Source of the DNA: JAGWBD01 sp965220615
Lineage (GTDB): Bacteria; Chloroflexota; Anaerolineae; Aggregatilineales; Phototrophicaceae
Length of the DNA: 64,000 nt
Direction: 5' to 3'
Assembly: GCA_965220615.1 (NCBI GenBank)
Contig: CBDCQL010000001.1
Span: 186,001 to 250,000, forward strand
Positions 24,095-31,849 of this stretch are shown one piece after another; the first letter of the stretch is position 1, and every line of letters starts with the position of its first letter. The notes below the pieces were generated by a model. That model was not told where the DNA came from. It was given only the letters and a program-made list of their open reading frames with translations, and did no database searches. Position numbers and translations under genes: made by a program.

Positions 24095-25465
24095 TCAAAC
24101 CCTGACGGCGACGGCGCTCAGGCGCAACAGTTCGCCGACGTCGTCCAGTTCCTCAAGGCGATTGCAGGCATCGATGAGAGCGCTGACGCGGGCTTCCGGC
24201 AGCAGGTCGCCGTTGAGGTAACGCAACTTGCCTTCAAACTGTGCGGCGCTCATCATGTTTTCCGGTTCGCCGAGGGCGTATTCCACCCTGCCGCTGAACT
24301 GGCGACCGTCCGTCGTGGTGACCCGCACCTCGCAGCCATTGCTGTCGGCGGTCACCAGTTTCTCGTCCAGGCCGATCTTCACCAGACGCCGCAGACGGCG
24401 CGTCTCGGCCTCGTCCCAGGTGTCGATGTCGTCGTTGTACCAGGTGCCACGCTGCAAAACGACGGCGACCGTGGTGGGCATGCTGAACTGGGCCTGCTCG
24501 GCAGACTCCGGCTCCGGATTGATGCGAAAGTCGGGCGTCATCGCCGAGGGATAGCTGCCGATTTCGATGGCGCTGATGGCTTCCAGTTGCAGACCCCCGT
24601 TGCTGTTACGCAGGGCCTGGGTGGCATCCACACAGGAGTGGACGTGACGGCAGCCGGCGTGCGGTTTGAAGCCCGTATCCGCCAGCCCCTGGCGCCGGCC
24701 CAGCCCTTCCAGTGCGGCCGCGTCGTAGCCCGGGCCAAAGGCGTGGAAGTAGCCGTAGGGCCCGTCCAGCGCCCCCGGCGGCCCCTGAAAGCCGAACTCC
24801 GCCAGGCGCGCCGCAAAGATGCCGTTGCGCGCGCCGATGCCGGCCAAGGTCGTGTCGCAATCCGCGCCGTCGTAGACGTACTGCTCGGTGCCGCTGGCCA
24901 TGTCCATCGCCAGCGCCAGGGCGTTGCCGATCTGCCCCTCGTCGAGGCCCATCGCCACGGCCGCCGTCACGGCGGTGGCCATGGAACCCACGTGGCTCTT
25001 GTGGTCGAGGCCGCGCTCGCGCTGCCAGTCCCGAACCACGGGTTGAATGGCGTCGAAGACATCGTAACCGACGGCCAGCGCCGTGATCAGTTCCCGACCG
25101 CTGAGCTGCAGATGCTCACCCAGCGCCAGCACGGCCGGCACCAGCTGCGAGGCCACGTGCCCGGAAAGGCGGCTGGTGTCGTCCATCTCAAGCAGATGGC
25201 AGAGGACGCCGTTGGCCCAGGCCGCGCCCTCGACGCTGCTGCTACGGCCGTCGACGGCGATCGTCGCCTCCTCGCCCGGCATCCGCAGCGCGGCGTAGTC
25301 CGCCGTCATCCGACCCAGGTCCGTCTGGTAGCCGCCCAGCGAGGTGCCCAGGGTATCCAGAATCACCTGACGCGCGCGCGTGACGGTCGTCTCGCTGAGG
25401 TCCTCGTAGCGCAGCTTCGCGGCGTGCGCGGCAATAATCTCCACGGCATTTTTGTTTTTGCTCAT
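24095..25465 (-). CDS. MmgE/PrpD family protein, paralogue 4
   Basis: This 456-residue protein starts MSKNKNAVEIIAAHAAKL at ATG 25465, with GAGAGGG upstream. It keeps LEMDDTSRLSGHVASQLVPA, LDHKSHVGSMATAV and KPHAGCRHVHSCVDATQAL. It belongs to the His-containing subgroup with paralogues 1 and 2. The 28 bp just below its stop, reading GAATTCAAACCC on the plus strand, resemble those below paralogue 2, which suggests that duplication units carried gene ends. The reaction is expected to be a dehydration, decarboxylation or epimerisation of a polycarboxylate, with the substrate unknown. Confidence 0.88.
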   Translation of the reverse strand: MSKNKNAVEIIAAHAAKLRYEDLSETTVTRARQVILDTLGTSLGGYQTDLGRMTADYAALRMPGEEATIAVDGRSSSVEGAAWANGVLCHLLEMDDTSRLSGHVASQLVPAVLALGEHLQLSGRELITALAVGYDVFDAIQPVVRDWQRERGLDHKSHVGSMATAVTAAVAMGLDEGQIGNALALAMDMASGTEQYVYDGADCDTTLAGIGARNGIFAARLAEFGFQGPPGALDGPYGYFHAFGPGYDAAALEGLGRRQGLADTGFKPHAGCRHVHSCVDATQALRNSNGGLQLEAISAIEIGSYPSAMTPDFRINPEPESAEQAQFSMPTTVAVVLQRGTWYNDDIDTWDEAETRRLRRLVKIGLDEKLVTADSNGCEVRVTTTDGRQFSGRVEYALGEPENMMSAAQFEGKLRYLNGDLLPEARVSALIDACNRLEELDDVGELLRLSAVAVRV

Positions 25466-25560
25466 CAGTCAATGACCCTCTCTGCCTGAATTTAGCTGGC
25501 AGGGCGCGCCGCCGCGGACAGCCCGCGACGGACGCGCTCTTTTGTCTCAAATGACCCTTC

Positions 25561-26943
25561 TCAAGCCCTGATCCTGGCGGAGGCCAGACTCAGCAACTCG
25601 CCGACGTCGTCCAGTTCCTCAAGGCGGGCACAGGAATCGAGCAGGCCGACGATTTGCTCCTCGGGCAGCAGGTCCCCGACGAGATAGCGGAACTTGCCCT
25701 CGAACTCCGCGTCGCTCAACATGTTTTCCGGCTCGCCGAGGGCGTAAGCCACCTCGCTGCTGTACTGTTTGCCATCGCGCGTGTTGATGCGCAGCTTGCA
25801 GCCGTTTCCGCCGGAGTTCTCCAGTTCCTCGTCCAGCTCAACCTTGACCAGACGCCGCAGATGGCGCGTCATGGGCTCGTCCCAGGTCTCGATATCCGTG
25901 CGGTACCAGGCGCCGCGCTGCAGGACGACGGCGACGGTCACCGGCAGGCTGAAACCCGCCTGGCCGGTTGTCTCCGGTTCGGGATCGATGCGGAAGAAGG
26001 GGTTGATCGCCTCGTAATAGCTGCCGATCTCGATCGAGGTGATGGCCTCAAGGTCCAGACCGCCGTTGCTGCGCACCAGCGCCTGGGTCGCATCGACGCA
26101 GGAGTGCACGTGGCGGCAACCGGCGTGCGGCTTGAAGCCCGTCTCCGCCAGGCCGCCGCGCTTCCCCAGGACCTCCAGGTAGGCCGGGTCGTAACCCGGG
26201 CCAAAGGCGTGGAAGTAACCATACTCACCGTCCAGGGCGCCGGGCGGGCCCTGGAAGCCGAATTCGGCCATGCGCGCCGCCATGATGCCGTTGCGCGCGC
26301 CCAGCCCGGCCAGCAGGTCCTTGGTGTCGCAGTAACCGGCGTCCCAGACGTACTGTTCGGTGCCGCTGGCCATGTCCATCGCAAGGGCCAGCGCCTGGCC
26401 GATCAGCTCCTCACTCAGCCCCATGGCGACCGCCGCCGTGACGGCGCTGGCCATCGAGCCCACCTGACTCTTGTGGTCCAGGCCGCGCTCGCGCTGCCAG
26501 TCCCGCACCCAGGGCTGAATGGCGTCGAAGACGTCGTAGCCCACGGCCATCGCAGTGATCAGGTCGCGACCGGCCAGATTCAGATGCTCGCCGAGGGCCA
26601 GCACGACCGGCGCCAGTTCCGAGGCCACGTGCCCCGAAAGACGGCTGGTGTCGTCCATGCCCAGGAACTTGCACATGGTGCCGTTGGCCCAGGCCGCGCC
26701 CTCGGCGTTGCTGCTGCGCCCGTCGGCGATGATCGTCGATTCCTCACCCGGCATGCGGTGCGCGGCGTATTCCGCCGCCAGCCGGCCCAGACGCGTCTGG
26801 TAGCCGCCCAGGGCGGTGCCGATCGTGTCCAGAATCACCTGACGGGCGCGGATGATCGCCGTCTCGCTCAGGTCCTCATAGCGCAGGTTGGCGGCGTGCG
26901 CGGCGATGACGTCCACGGCATTGCGACCATTACTCGTGCTCAT
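25561..26943 (-). CDS. MmgE/PrpD family protein, paralogue 5
   Basis: This 460-residue protein is first in transcription order among the five. It starts MSTSNGRNAVDVIAAHAAN at ATG 26943 with GAGAGG eight bases upstream. The motifs are LGMDDTSRLSGHVASELAPV, LDHKSQVGSMASAV (Gln subgroup with paralogue 3) and KPHAGCRHVHSCVDATQAL. It lies 30 bp below the DegT-type aminotransferase and is probably co-transcribed with it. Confidence 0.88.
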   Translation of the reverse strand: MSTSNGRNAVDVIAAHAANLRYEDLSETAIIRARQVILDTIGTALGGYQTRLGRLAAEYAAHRMPGEESTIIADGRSSNAEGAAWANGTMCKFLGMDDTSRLSGHVASELAPVVLALGEHLNLAGRDLITAMAVGYDVFDAIQPWVRDWQRERGLDHKSQVGSMASAVTAAVAMGLSEELIGQALALAMDMASGTEQYVWDAGYCDTKDLLAGLGARNGIMAARMAEFGFQGPPGALDGEYGYFHAFGPGYDPAYLEVLGKRGGLAETGFKPHAGCRHVHSCVDATQALVRSNGGLDLEAITSIEIGSYYEAINPFFRIDPEPETTGQAGFSLPVTVAVVLQRGAWYRTDIETWDEPMTRHLRRLVKVELDEELENSGGNGCKLRINTRDGKQYSSEVAYALGEPENMLSDAEFEGKFRYLVGDLLPEEQIVGLLDSCARLEELDDVGELLSLASARIRA

Positions 26944-26973
26944 AATCAAAACCTCTCTACTCTCGGCCCGCTG

Positions 26974-28155
26974 TCACTGGCGCAGCAGGGCACGTAACTC
27001 CCGGGTGACGTGATCGATATCCTCACGCGTAAATTCCTGCGTCACGGGCAGGGTCAACAAGCGGTCGGCCAGGCAGTCGGTGACCGGCAGCCTGGCGGCG
27101 TTGGGCAGGCCGTGGCGATAGACCTCGTAGTGGTGCACCGGGGGCGTGTAGTGCAGCGCCGCCTCGACGCCGGCGGCGCGCAAGCCATGGTAACACTCCT
27201 GCTGGTTGTCGACGCCGATAGTGAAGGAACGAAAAGTGGGTTCGGATTCGGGACGGAAGGTCGGCAAGGTCGCCGGGATGCCGGCCAGGCCCTCGCGGTA
27301 CCACTGGACGATCTCCCGTCGCTGCTGCGTCCAATGGCGCAGATACGGCAACTTGACGTGCAAAACGGCGGCCTGCAGGCCATCCAGCGAGAGATTGTAG
27401 CCCTCGTCGATGGCGTACTGCCGGCCCGGAATCTCCGCTTCCCAGTCCTCGCTGCGGCCGGCGCCGTAGGCGGTCAGCAGGCGCAACTTCTCGTGCACCT
27501 GCGGCTCGCTGGTCGCCACCGCCGCGCCACTGCCGACGCCGCCGAAGGGCTTGTAGGGCGCGAAACTGAAGACGACGGCATCGGCGAACACGCCGACGCT
27601 GCGGCCATAATCGCGCGCGCCGGTGGCGAGGCAGGCATCCTCGACGATCATCAGGCCATGGCGGTCGGCGATCTCGCGCAGGCGCTTCACGTCGGCGGGG
27701 TGGCCGTGCATGTCGACCGGCAGCAGGGCGCGGCTGCGATCGCTGATCAGGGGCTCCACGAGGTCCGGGTCCATGTTGTAGTCGCTGGCGCGCAGGTCGC
27801 AGAGGACGGGCGTGGCGCCGCAGTTGCTGATCGCCGCCGTGGTGGAAATATCGGAATTGGCGACCGTGATGACCTCGTCGCCGGGGCCCACGCCGCAGGC
27901 GCGCAGGGCCAGAAAGAGGCCGCAGGTGCCGGAGTGCACGCCCACCGCCCAAGTCTGCTCCACTTCGGCAGCGAAGGCTTCCTCGAAGTCCTTGCGGGCG
28001 CGATAGCTGCTGTCGTTGGCGCTGAAGAGCATCGGTTCCAGCGCGGCCAGGATCTCCTCGCGCAGGGCCTGATGGGTGAGGTAGTTGCGCGAGCGCGGGA
28101 TGGCGAAGCGGCCCTGTTCGGCGTAAATCCGTTCTTCCTGTGAAAGTGTGACCAT
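26974..28155 (-). CDS. DegT/DnrJ/EryC1/StrS family aminotransferase
   Basis: The 393-residue PLP enzyme is of fold type I. The Schiff-base lysine is in FSFAPYKPFGGVGSGAAVAT, and the cofactor-binding region is LMIVEDACLATGARDYG. Other family landmarks are GVHSGTCGLFLALRA for the phosphate site and ITVANSDISTTAAI. These enzymes aminate keto-sugars or, in catabolic settings, other carbonyl compounds. ATG 28155 follows AGGAGG six bases away; the upstream frame extension is not supported. Its position between an ABC transporter and MmgE/PrpD genes, without sugar-nucleotide genes, argues for a catabolic or non-sugar substrate. Confidence 0.85.
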   Translation of the reverse strand: MVTLSQEERIYAEQGRFAIPRSRNYLTHQALREEILAALEPMLFSANDSSYRARKDFEEAFAAEVEQTWAVGVHSGTCGLFLALRACGVGPGDEVITVANSDISTTAAISNCGATPVLCDLRASDYNMDPDLVEPLISDRSRALLPVDMHGHPADVKRLREIADRHGLMIVEDACLATGARDYGRSVGVFADAVVFSFAPYKPFGGVGSGAAVATSEPQVHEKLRLLTAYGAGRSEDWEAEIPGRQYAIDEGYNLSLDGLQAAVLHVKLPYLRHWTQQRREIVQWYREGLAGIPATLPTFRPESEPTFRSFTIGVDNQQECYHGLRAAGVEAALHYTPPVHHYEVYRHGLPNAARLPVTDCLADRLLTLPVTQEFTREDIDHVTRELRALLRQ

Positions 28156-28174
28156 GGGCGCCTCCTGTACCCGC

Positions 28175-29110
28175 TCAGTCGCGGCCACGCACGTTGGGGT
28201 CGAGCGAATCGCGCAGCCAGTCACCGAGGAAGACCACGCCCAGCACGGTGATGGTGATGGCGATGCCCGGGTAGGCCGTCATCCACCAGGCGCTGTTGAT
28301 CACCGACTTGCCGTCCGCCAGCTGGATTCCCCAGGTCACCGTGGGCGGCTTGACGCCCAGGCCCAGGAAACTGAGTGAGGACTCGGCGAGCATGGTGATG
28401 CCGACCTGCAGCGCGGCCAGCACGATGGCCGAGGCGATCACGTTCGGCAGGATGTGATGCAGCACGACCCAAAGCGGCCGCTGGCCGATGGACCAGGCCG
28501 CCAGGACGTAATCGTTTTCGCGCGCCTTGAGCACCTCGCCACGGATCACGCGCGCGTAGGTCACCCAGCCCGAGAGGCCGAGAATCAGAATCAGCGTGAC
28601 GAGGCCCGGCCCGACGATGCCCGAGATCGCCACGACGCGGATCACGAAGGGAATGCTGAGCATGGCGTCGCAGATGCGCATCATGAAGCCGTCGACGCGC
28701 CCGCCAAGAAAGCCGCTGGTCAGGCCATACAATACGCCGATGGTGCCGGCGATCATGACCGCCACCACGCCTACCAGCACCGACACGCGACTGCCGACCA
28801 GAATGCGGCTGAAGATATCGCGCCCCAGCTGGTCTGTGCCCAGCAGATGAGTCGCCCCGTCGTCGCCCGTGAAGCCGGGCGGTTTGTAGCGGGTGCGCAG
28901 GTTGCCGCGGATCGGATCGTGGGGAACGATGTAGGGACTGATCAGCGCCAACACAATGACCAGGGAAATGATGCCCGTCCCGATCAGTCCGATGGGACTG
29001 CGCCGCAGCAGCGACAGCAGCGAAGGCTGGCGCGAATGACCGGTGACCAGAGTCGCCACCTCGCCTTCGGACTGTGCGGAAGCGGCAGGCTCGCCGGGCC
29101 CTGTGCTCAT
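28175..29110 (-). CDS. Dipeptide/oligopeptide ABC transporter permease (DppC type)
   Basis: The 311-residue permease has a hydrophilic N-terminus, the OppC-type first helix (IGLIGTGIISLVIVLALISP) and the DppC N-region HLLGTDQLGRDIFSRILVGSR. The EAA loop that contacts the ATPase is visible in NDYVLAAWSIGQRPLWVVLHHILPN. ATG 29110 (MSTGPGEP) is chosen for the GGAGG at eight bases; a longer frame lacks a good site. It pairs with the DppB-type permease 16 bp upstream. Confidence 0.92.
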   Translation of the reverse strand: MSTGPGEPAASAQSEGEVATLVTGHSRQPSLLSLLRRSPIGLIGTGIISLVIVLALISPYIVPHDPIRGNLRTRYKPPGFTGDDGATHLLGTDQLGRDIFSRILVGSRVSVLVGVVAVMIAGTIGVLYGLTSGFLGGRVDGFMMRICDAMLSIPFVIRVVAISGIVGPGLVTLILILGLSGWVTYARVIRGEVLKARENDYVLAAWSIGQRPLWVVLHHILPNVIASAIVLAALQVGITMLAESSLSFLGLGVKPPTVTWGIQLADGKSVINSAWWMTAYPGIAITITVLGVVFLGDWLRDSLDPNVRGRD

Positions 29111-29126
29111 ATTGTCTGCCTCCACG

Positions 29127-30044
29127 TCAGTCGAAGCGAATGCGCGGATCAATCACCGCGTAAAGGATGTCAATAATGATGTTGATGGTGATGAAGGAGA
29201 GCGAGAAGAAGAGCAAGGCGGCCTGCACGACCGTGTTGTCGCGCACGCCGATCGAATCGATCATCAGGCGCCCCAGGCCAGGCCAGGAGAAGACGCTCTC
29301 GACCACCACCGAACCGCCCAGCAACCAGCCCAGTTGCAGGCCGAAGACGGTCATGATGGGAATGAGCGCGTTCTTCATCGCGTGGCGGAAGACCACGGTA
29401 CGGGTGATCAGGCCCTTGCTGTAGGCCGTGCGGACGTAGTCCTCGTTGAGCACTTCCAGCATGGCCGATCGCGTCAGGCGGGAGAGATAGGCGGCCATGC
29501 CGACGCCCATGGTCAGCGAGGGCATGATGATCGCCGACGGGTCCCGGGCGCCAAAGGCCGGCAGGAGCCGTAATCGCACCGAAAAGAAAATGATCATCAT
29601 GAGCCCCAGCCAGAACGACGGCATGGCCGTCCCGATTGAGGCCAGCATGGTACTGCCCAGATCAAAGTAACTGTTGCGGTTCAGTGAAGAGATAATGCCC
29701 AGTGGCAGGGCCACCGACAGACCGATCAGCGAGGCCACGCCGGCCAGCAACCAGGTGGCTCCCAGGCGCTCGATCACCAGTTCCATGGCCGGGCGCTTCG
29801 AGAGGTAGGCGATGCCGAAGTCGCCGGTCACCGCCCGGGTGATGAAGATGACGTACTGCTCGGCCAGCGGTTTGTCGAAGCCCCACAACTCCCGCAGGCG
29901 TTGTTTCTGGTCTTCGTTAAAGGTTGGCGGCGCAGTGATGTCCACCGGGTCGCCCTTGAGGCGCACCAGGAAAAAGGCGAGGAAGGACACGATGATGAGT
30001 GTGATGATTCCCTGGACAATTCGCGTCGCAATGAACTGTTGCAT
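29127..30044 (-). CDS. Dipeptide/oligopeptide ABC transporter permease (DppB type)
   Basis: The 305-residue permease starts MQQFIATRIVQGIITLIIVS, the usual DppB opening. It has six hydrophobic segments and ends LYAVIDPRIRFD, the characteristic DppB C-terminus. The EAA loop is EDYVRTAYSKGLITRTVVFRHAMKN (split here across helix and loop). It forms the membrane channel with DppC for uptake of peptides, nickel chelates or similar solutes. No ATP-binding protein gene (DppD/F) is found anywhere in the window, so ATPases must be supplied from elsewhere. Confidence 0.93.
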   Translation of the reverse strand: MQQFIATRIVQGIITLIIVSFLAFFLVRLKGDPVDITAPPTFNEDQKQRLRELWGFDKPLAEQYVIFITRAVTGDFGIAYLSKRPAMELVIERLGATWLLAGVASLIGLSVALPLGIISSLNRNSYFDLGSTMLASIGTAMPSFWLGLMMIIFFSVRLRLLPAFGARDPSAIIMPSLTMGVGMAAYLSRLTRSAMLEVLNEDYVRTAYSKGLITRTVVFRHAMKNALIPIMTVFGLQLGWLLGGSVVVESVFSWPGLGRLMIDSIGVRDNTVVQAALLFFSLSFITINIIIDILYAVIDPRIRFD

Positions 30045-30076
30045 GGATTTCGCCGCCCTCGTTCGGGGAAAAGGTG

Positions 30077-30111
30077 CTGACGGGGACGGGCCGCAGCCGC
30101 GCCCCCGTCAG
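30077..30111. other. GC-rich stem-loop below the first binding-protein gene
   Basis: CTGACGGGG (30077-30085) pairs with CCCCGTCAG (30103-30111). It lies between the stop of the solute-binding protein at 30122 and the DppB start at 30044. There is no T-run in the direction of transcription, so it is more likely an mRNA-stabilising or partial-attenuation hairpin than a full terminator. Such structures often keep binding-protein levels above permease levels. Confidence 0.5.
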
Positions 30112-30121
30112 GGTGAATCAC

Positions 30122-31714
30122 TTACATACCGTCGCCGGCTGGTTTCAGATTGTCACGGAAGGTGTACCAGCCGTCCTTGCGTGGCGTGAAGTCAAAGTCC
30201 GCGGAGTAGGCGATGTTGGCCTGCACCTCGTAGAGCGTCACGTTCTGCAGGACGCCGAACCAGTAGTCCCACCACTGGCCCCAGAGCTCCAGACGCCTGT
30301 CGGAGTCCATCTCGGACAGGATAGCGTTGGAAACTTCATCCCATTCCTCGACGCAGACGTCGTGGTGTGCGGCGGGCCAGACGCAGCGATAGAAGAGCGG
30401 CACCAGCGGCACCGAGCAGCCCAGCGTCACCATCATCATGTCGCGGTTGTTGCCTGGCGAGTTGACCTGTTCGCCGAAGGCCGCGGGATCGAGGACGTTG
30501 AGTTCAACGTTAAACCCGACTTCCTCCAGCATGGCAGCCACGACCTCGGCAACTTCCTTCTCGTTGCCGCCGCGGCTGACGGTCGGCGTATCGAAGTACA
30601 CCGTCGGGCCGCCATCCGCATAGCCGGCATCGGCCAGCAATGAACGGGCGAGATCCTGGTCGTAGTGAGCGGTCACCGTCTCCGGGTTGTTGAAGCTGTC
30701 AGCGCCGCCCTCAGGGAAGTGCGGACAGATTCGACCGAGACGCGGGACGGCCGCACCGTGCACCTCGGCCAGCAGATCGCGGTCGATGGCGTGCGAGATG
30801 GCCTGACGCACGTTCAGGTCCAGCGTCGCCGGCTCAAAGTCCGGATAGGTCTCGGCCATGTTGCCAGCGGTGGTATCCACCCTCAGGTAGATATGCTGCA
30901 TGACGGCCGCGGTCTCCTTCGTCAGCACGATGTCCTCGGCAGCTTCCAGTCCTGGCAATTCAACCGCCGGAACGTTGCTGACCATGTCCACCTGGCCCGC
31001 CAGCAGCGCGGCCACCTGGGCCGACTGCTCGGGGATCACCTGGTAGATGACGCGGTCCGGTGAGGGTCGTCCGCCCCAGTAGTCGTCCCAGGCCTCGAAG
31101 ACGTAGCGGTCGCTCTCGGTGAACTCGCTGAGGACGTAGGGGCCGGAGCCGACCGGAGCGCGGGCGAACTCTTCCTCACCCACTTCCTCTATGTAGCCAG
31201 GCGGCAGCAGTTCACAGCCGTTGAAGCTGACGATGAACTCGAAGTAGGGGGTGGGACCGACCGTCACGATGTCGACGGTGGTCTCGTCCACCACGATCAC
31301 CTCGGCCACGTCCACCCACTGCGGCTGCACCATGAAGTCCTCACGGGTGCGCACACGGTCGATGTTCCACTTGACGGCATTCGCGTCCAGCGGTTCGCCG
31401 TTGTGGAAGGTGATGCCGGGGCGCAGGTTGAAGCGCCAGGTGGTGGGGTCCACGTTCTCCCAGGATTCCGCCGCCTGGCCCACGTAACCGCTGCCATCGA
31501 CAGTTCGCCAGATCAGACAGTCATAGAGCAGGTTGGCCAGCCAGTGAGTCGAAATAAACCAGGTGACCGGCGCGTCCAGGGTGCGAATCGGGCCCGGATG
31601 GGCAAAAACGAATTCCGTTTCTTCCATGTCCTGTGCCGCCAGCGGCACAGCCAGCAGGGCCAGTGCAGCAACCAGCACCAGCACCAGTATTCCCTTGCGT
31701 CTGAAACCAGACAT
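30122..31714 (-). CDS. ABC transporter substrate-binding protein, family 5 (copy A)
   Basis: The 530-residue exported protein has a basic start (MSGFRRKG), a hydrophobic core (ILVLVLVAALALLAVPLAA) and a Sec-type cleavage region AAQDMEE. No lipobox cysteine is present. The SBP_bac_5 signature is visible as FNLRPGITFHNGEPLDANAV. Family members bind dipeptides, oligopeptides, opines or nickel complexes. ATG 31714 has AAGGAG seven bases upstream. It is clearly paralogous along its length to copy B immediately upstream, which indicates tandem duplication. Confidence 0.92.
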   Translation of the reverse strand: MSGFRRKGILVLVLVAALALLAVPLAAQDMEETEFVFAHPGPIRTLDAPVTWFISTHWLANLLYDCLIWRTVDGSGYVGQAAESWENVDPTTWRFNLRPGITFHNGEPLDANAVKWNIDRVRTREDFMVQPQWVDVAEVIVVDETTVDIVTVGPTPYFEFIVSFNGCELLPPGYIEEVGEEEFARAPVGSGPYVLSEFTESDRYVFEAWDDYWGGRPSPDRVIYQVIPEQSAQVAALLAGQVDMVSNVPAVELPGLEAAEDIVLTKETAAVMQHIYLRVDTTAGNMAETYPDFEPATLDLNVRQAISHAIDRDLLAEVHGAAVPRLGRICPHFPEGGADSFNNPETVTAHYDQDLARSLLADAGYADGGPTVYFDTPTVSRGGNEKEVAEVVAAMLEEVGFNVELNVLDPAAFGEQVNSPGNNRDMMMVTLGCSVPLVPLFYRCVWPAAHHDVCVEEWDEVSNAILSEMDSDRRLELWGQWWDYWFGVLQNVTLYEVQANIAYSADFDFTPRKDGWYTFRDNLKPAGDGM

Positions 31715-31805
31715 TGCTTGCTCCTTGTTAAAGGCTTCCTTCATCGGGAATGGCTTTGGCGGTTGGCTATCTCTCCTTCTCCGTCTCATCGCTCACCTGC
31801 CCGTT

Positions 31806-31835
31806 GGCGGGGACGGGCCAGGGCCCGTCCCCGCC
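31806..31835. other. Perfect GC-rich inverted repeat between binding-protein genes
   Basis: GGCGGGGACGGGCC (31806-31819) is followed after two bases by its exact reverse complement (31822-31835). It sits between the stop of binding-protein copy B and the start of copy A, in the place where a stabilising or attenuating stem-loop is common in such operons. No T-run follows on either strand. Confidence 0.6.
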
Positions 31836-31849
31836 AGTTCGTACCTGCG

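Noticed and set aside
23132..25489. A 785-codon open frame on the plus strand
   Set aside because: It lies antisense to MmgE/PrpD paralogues 3 and 4. It is a by-product of high GC and codon bias, lacks any domain, and the minus-strand proteins have clear family motifs.
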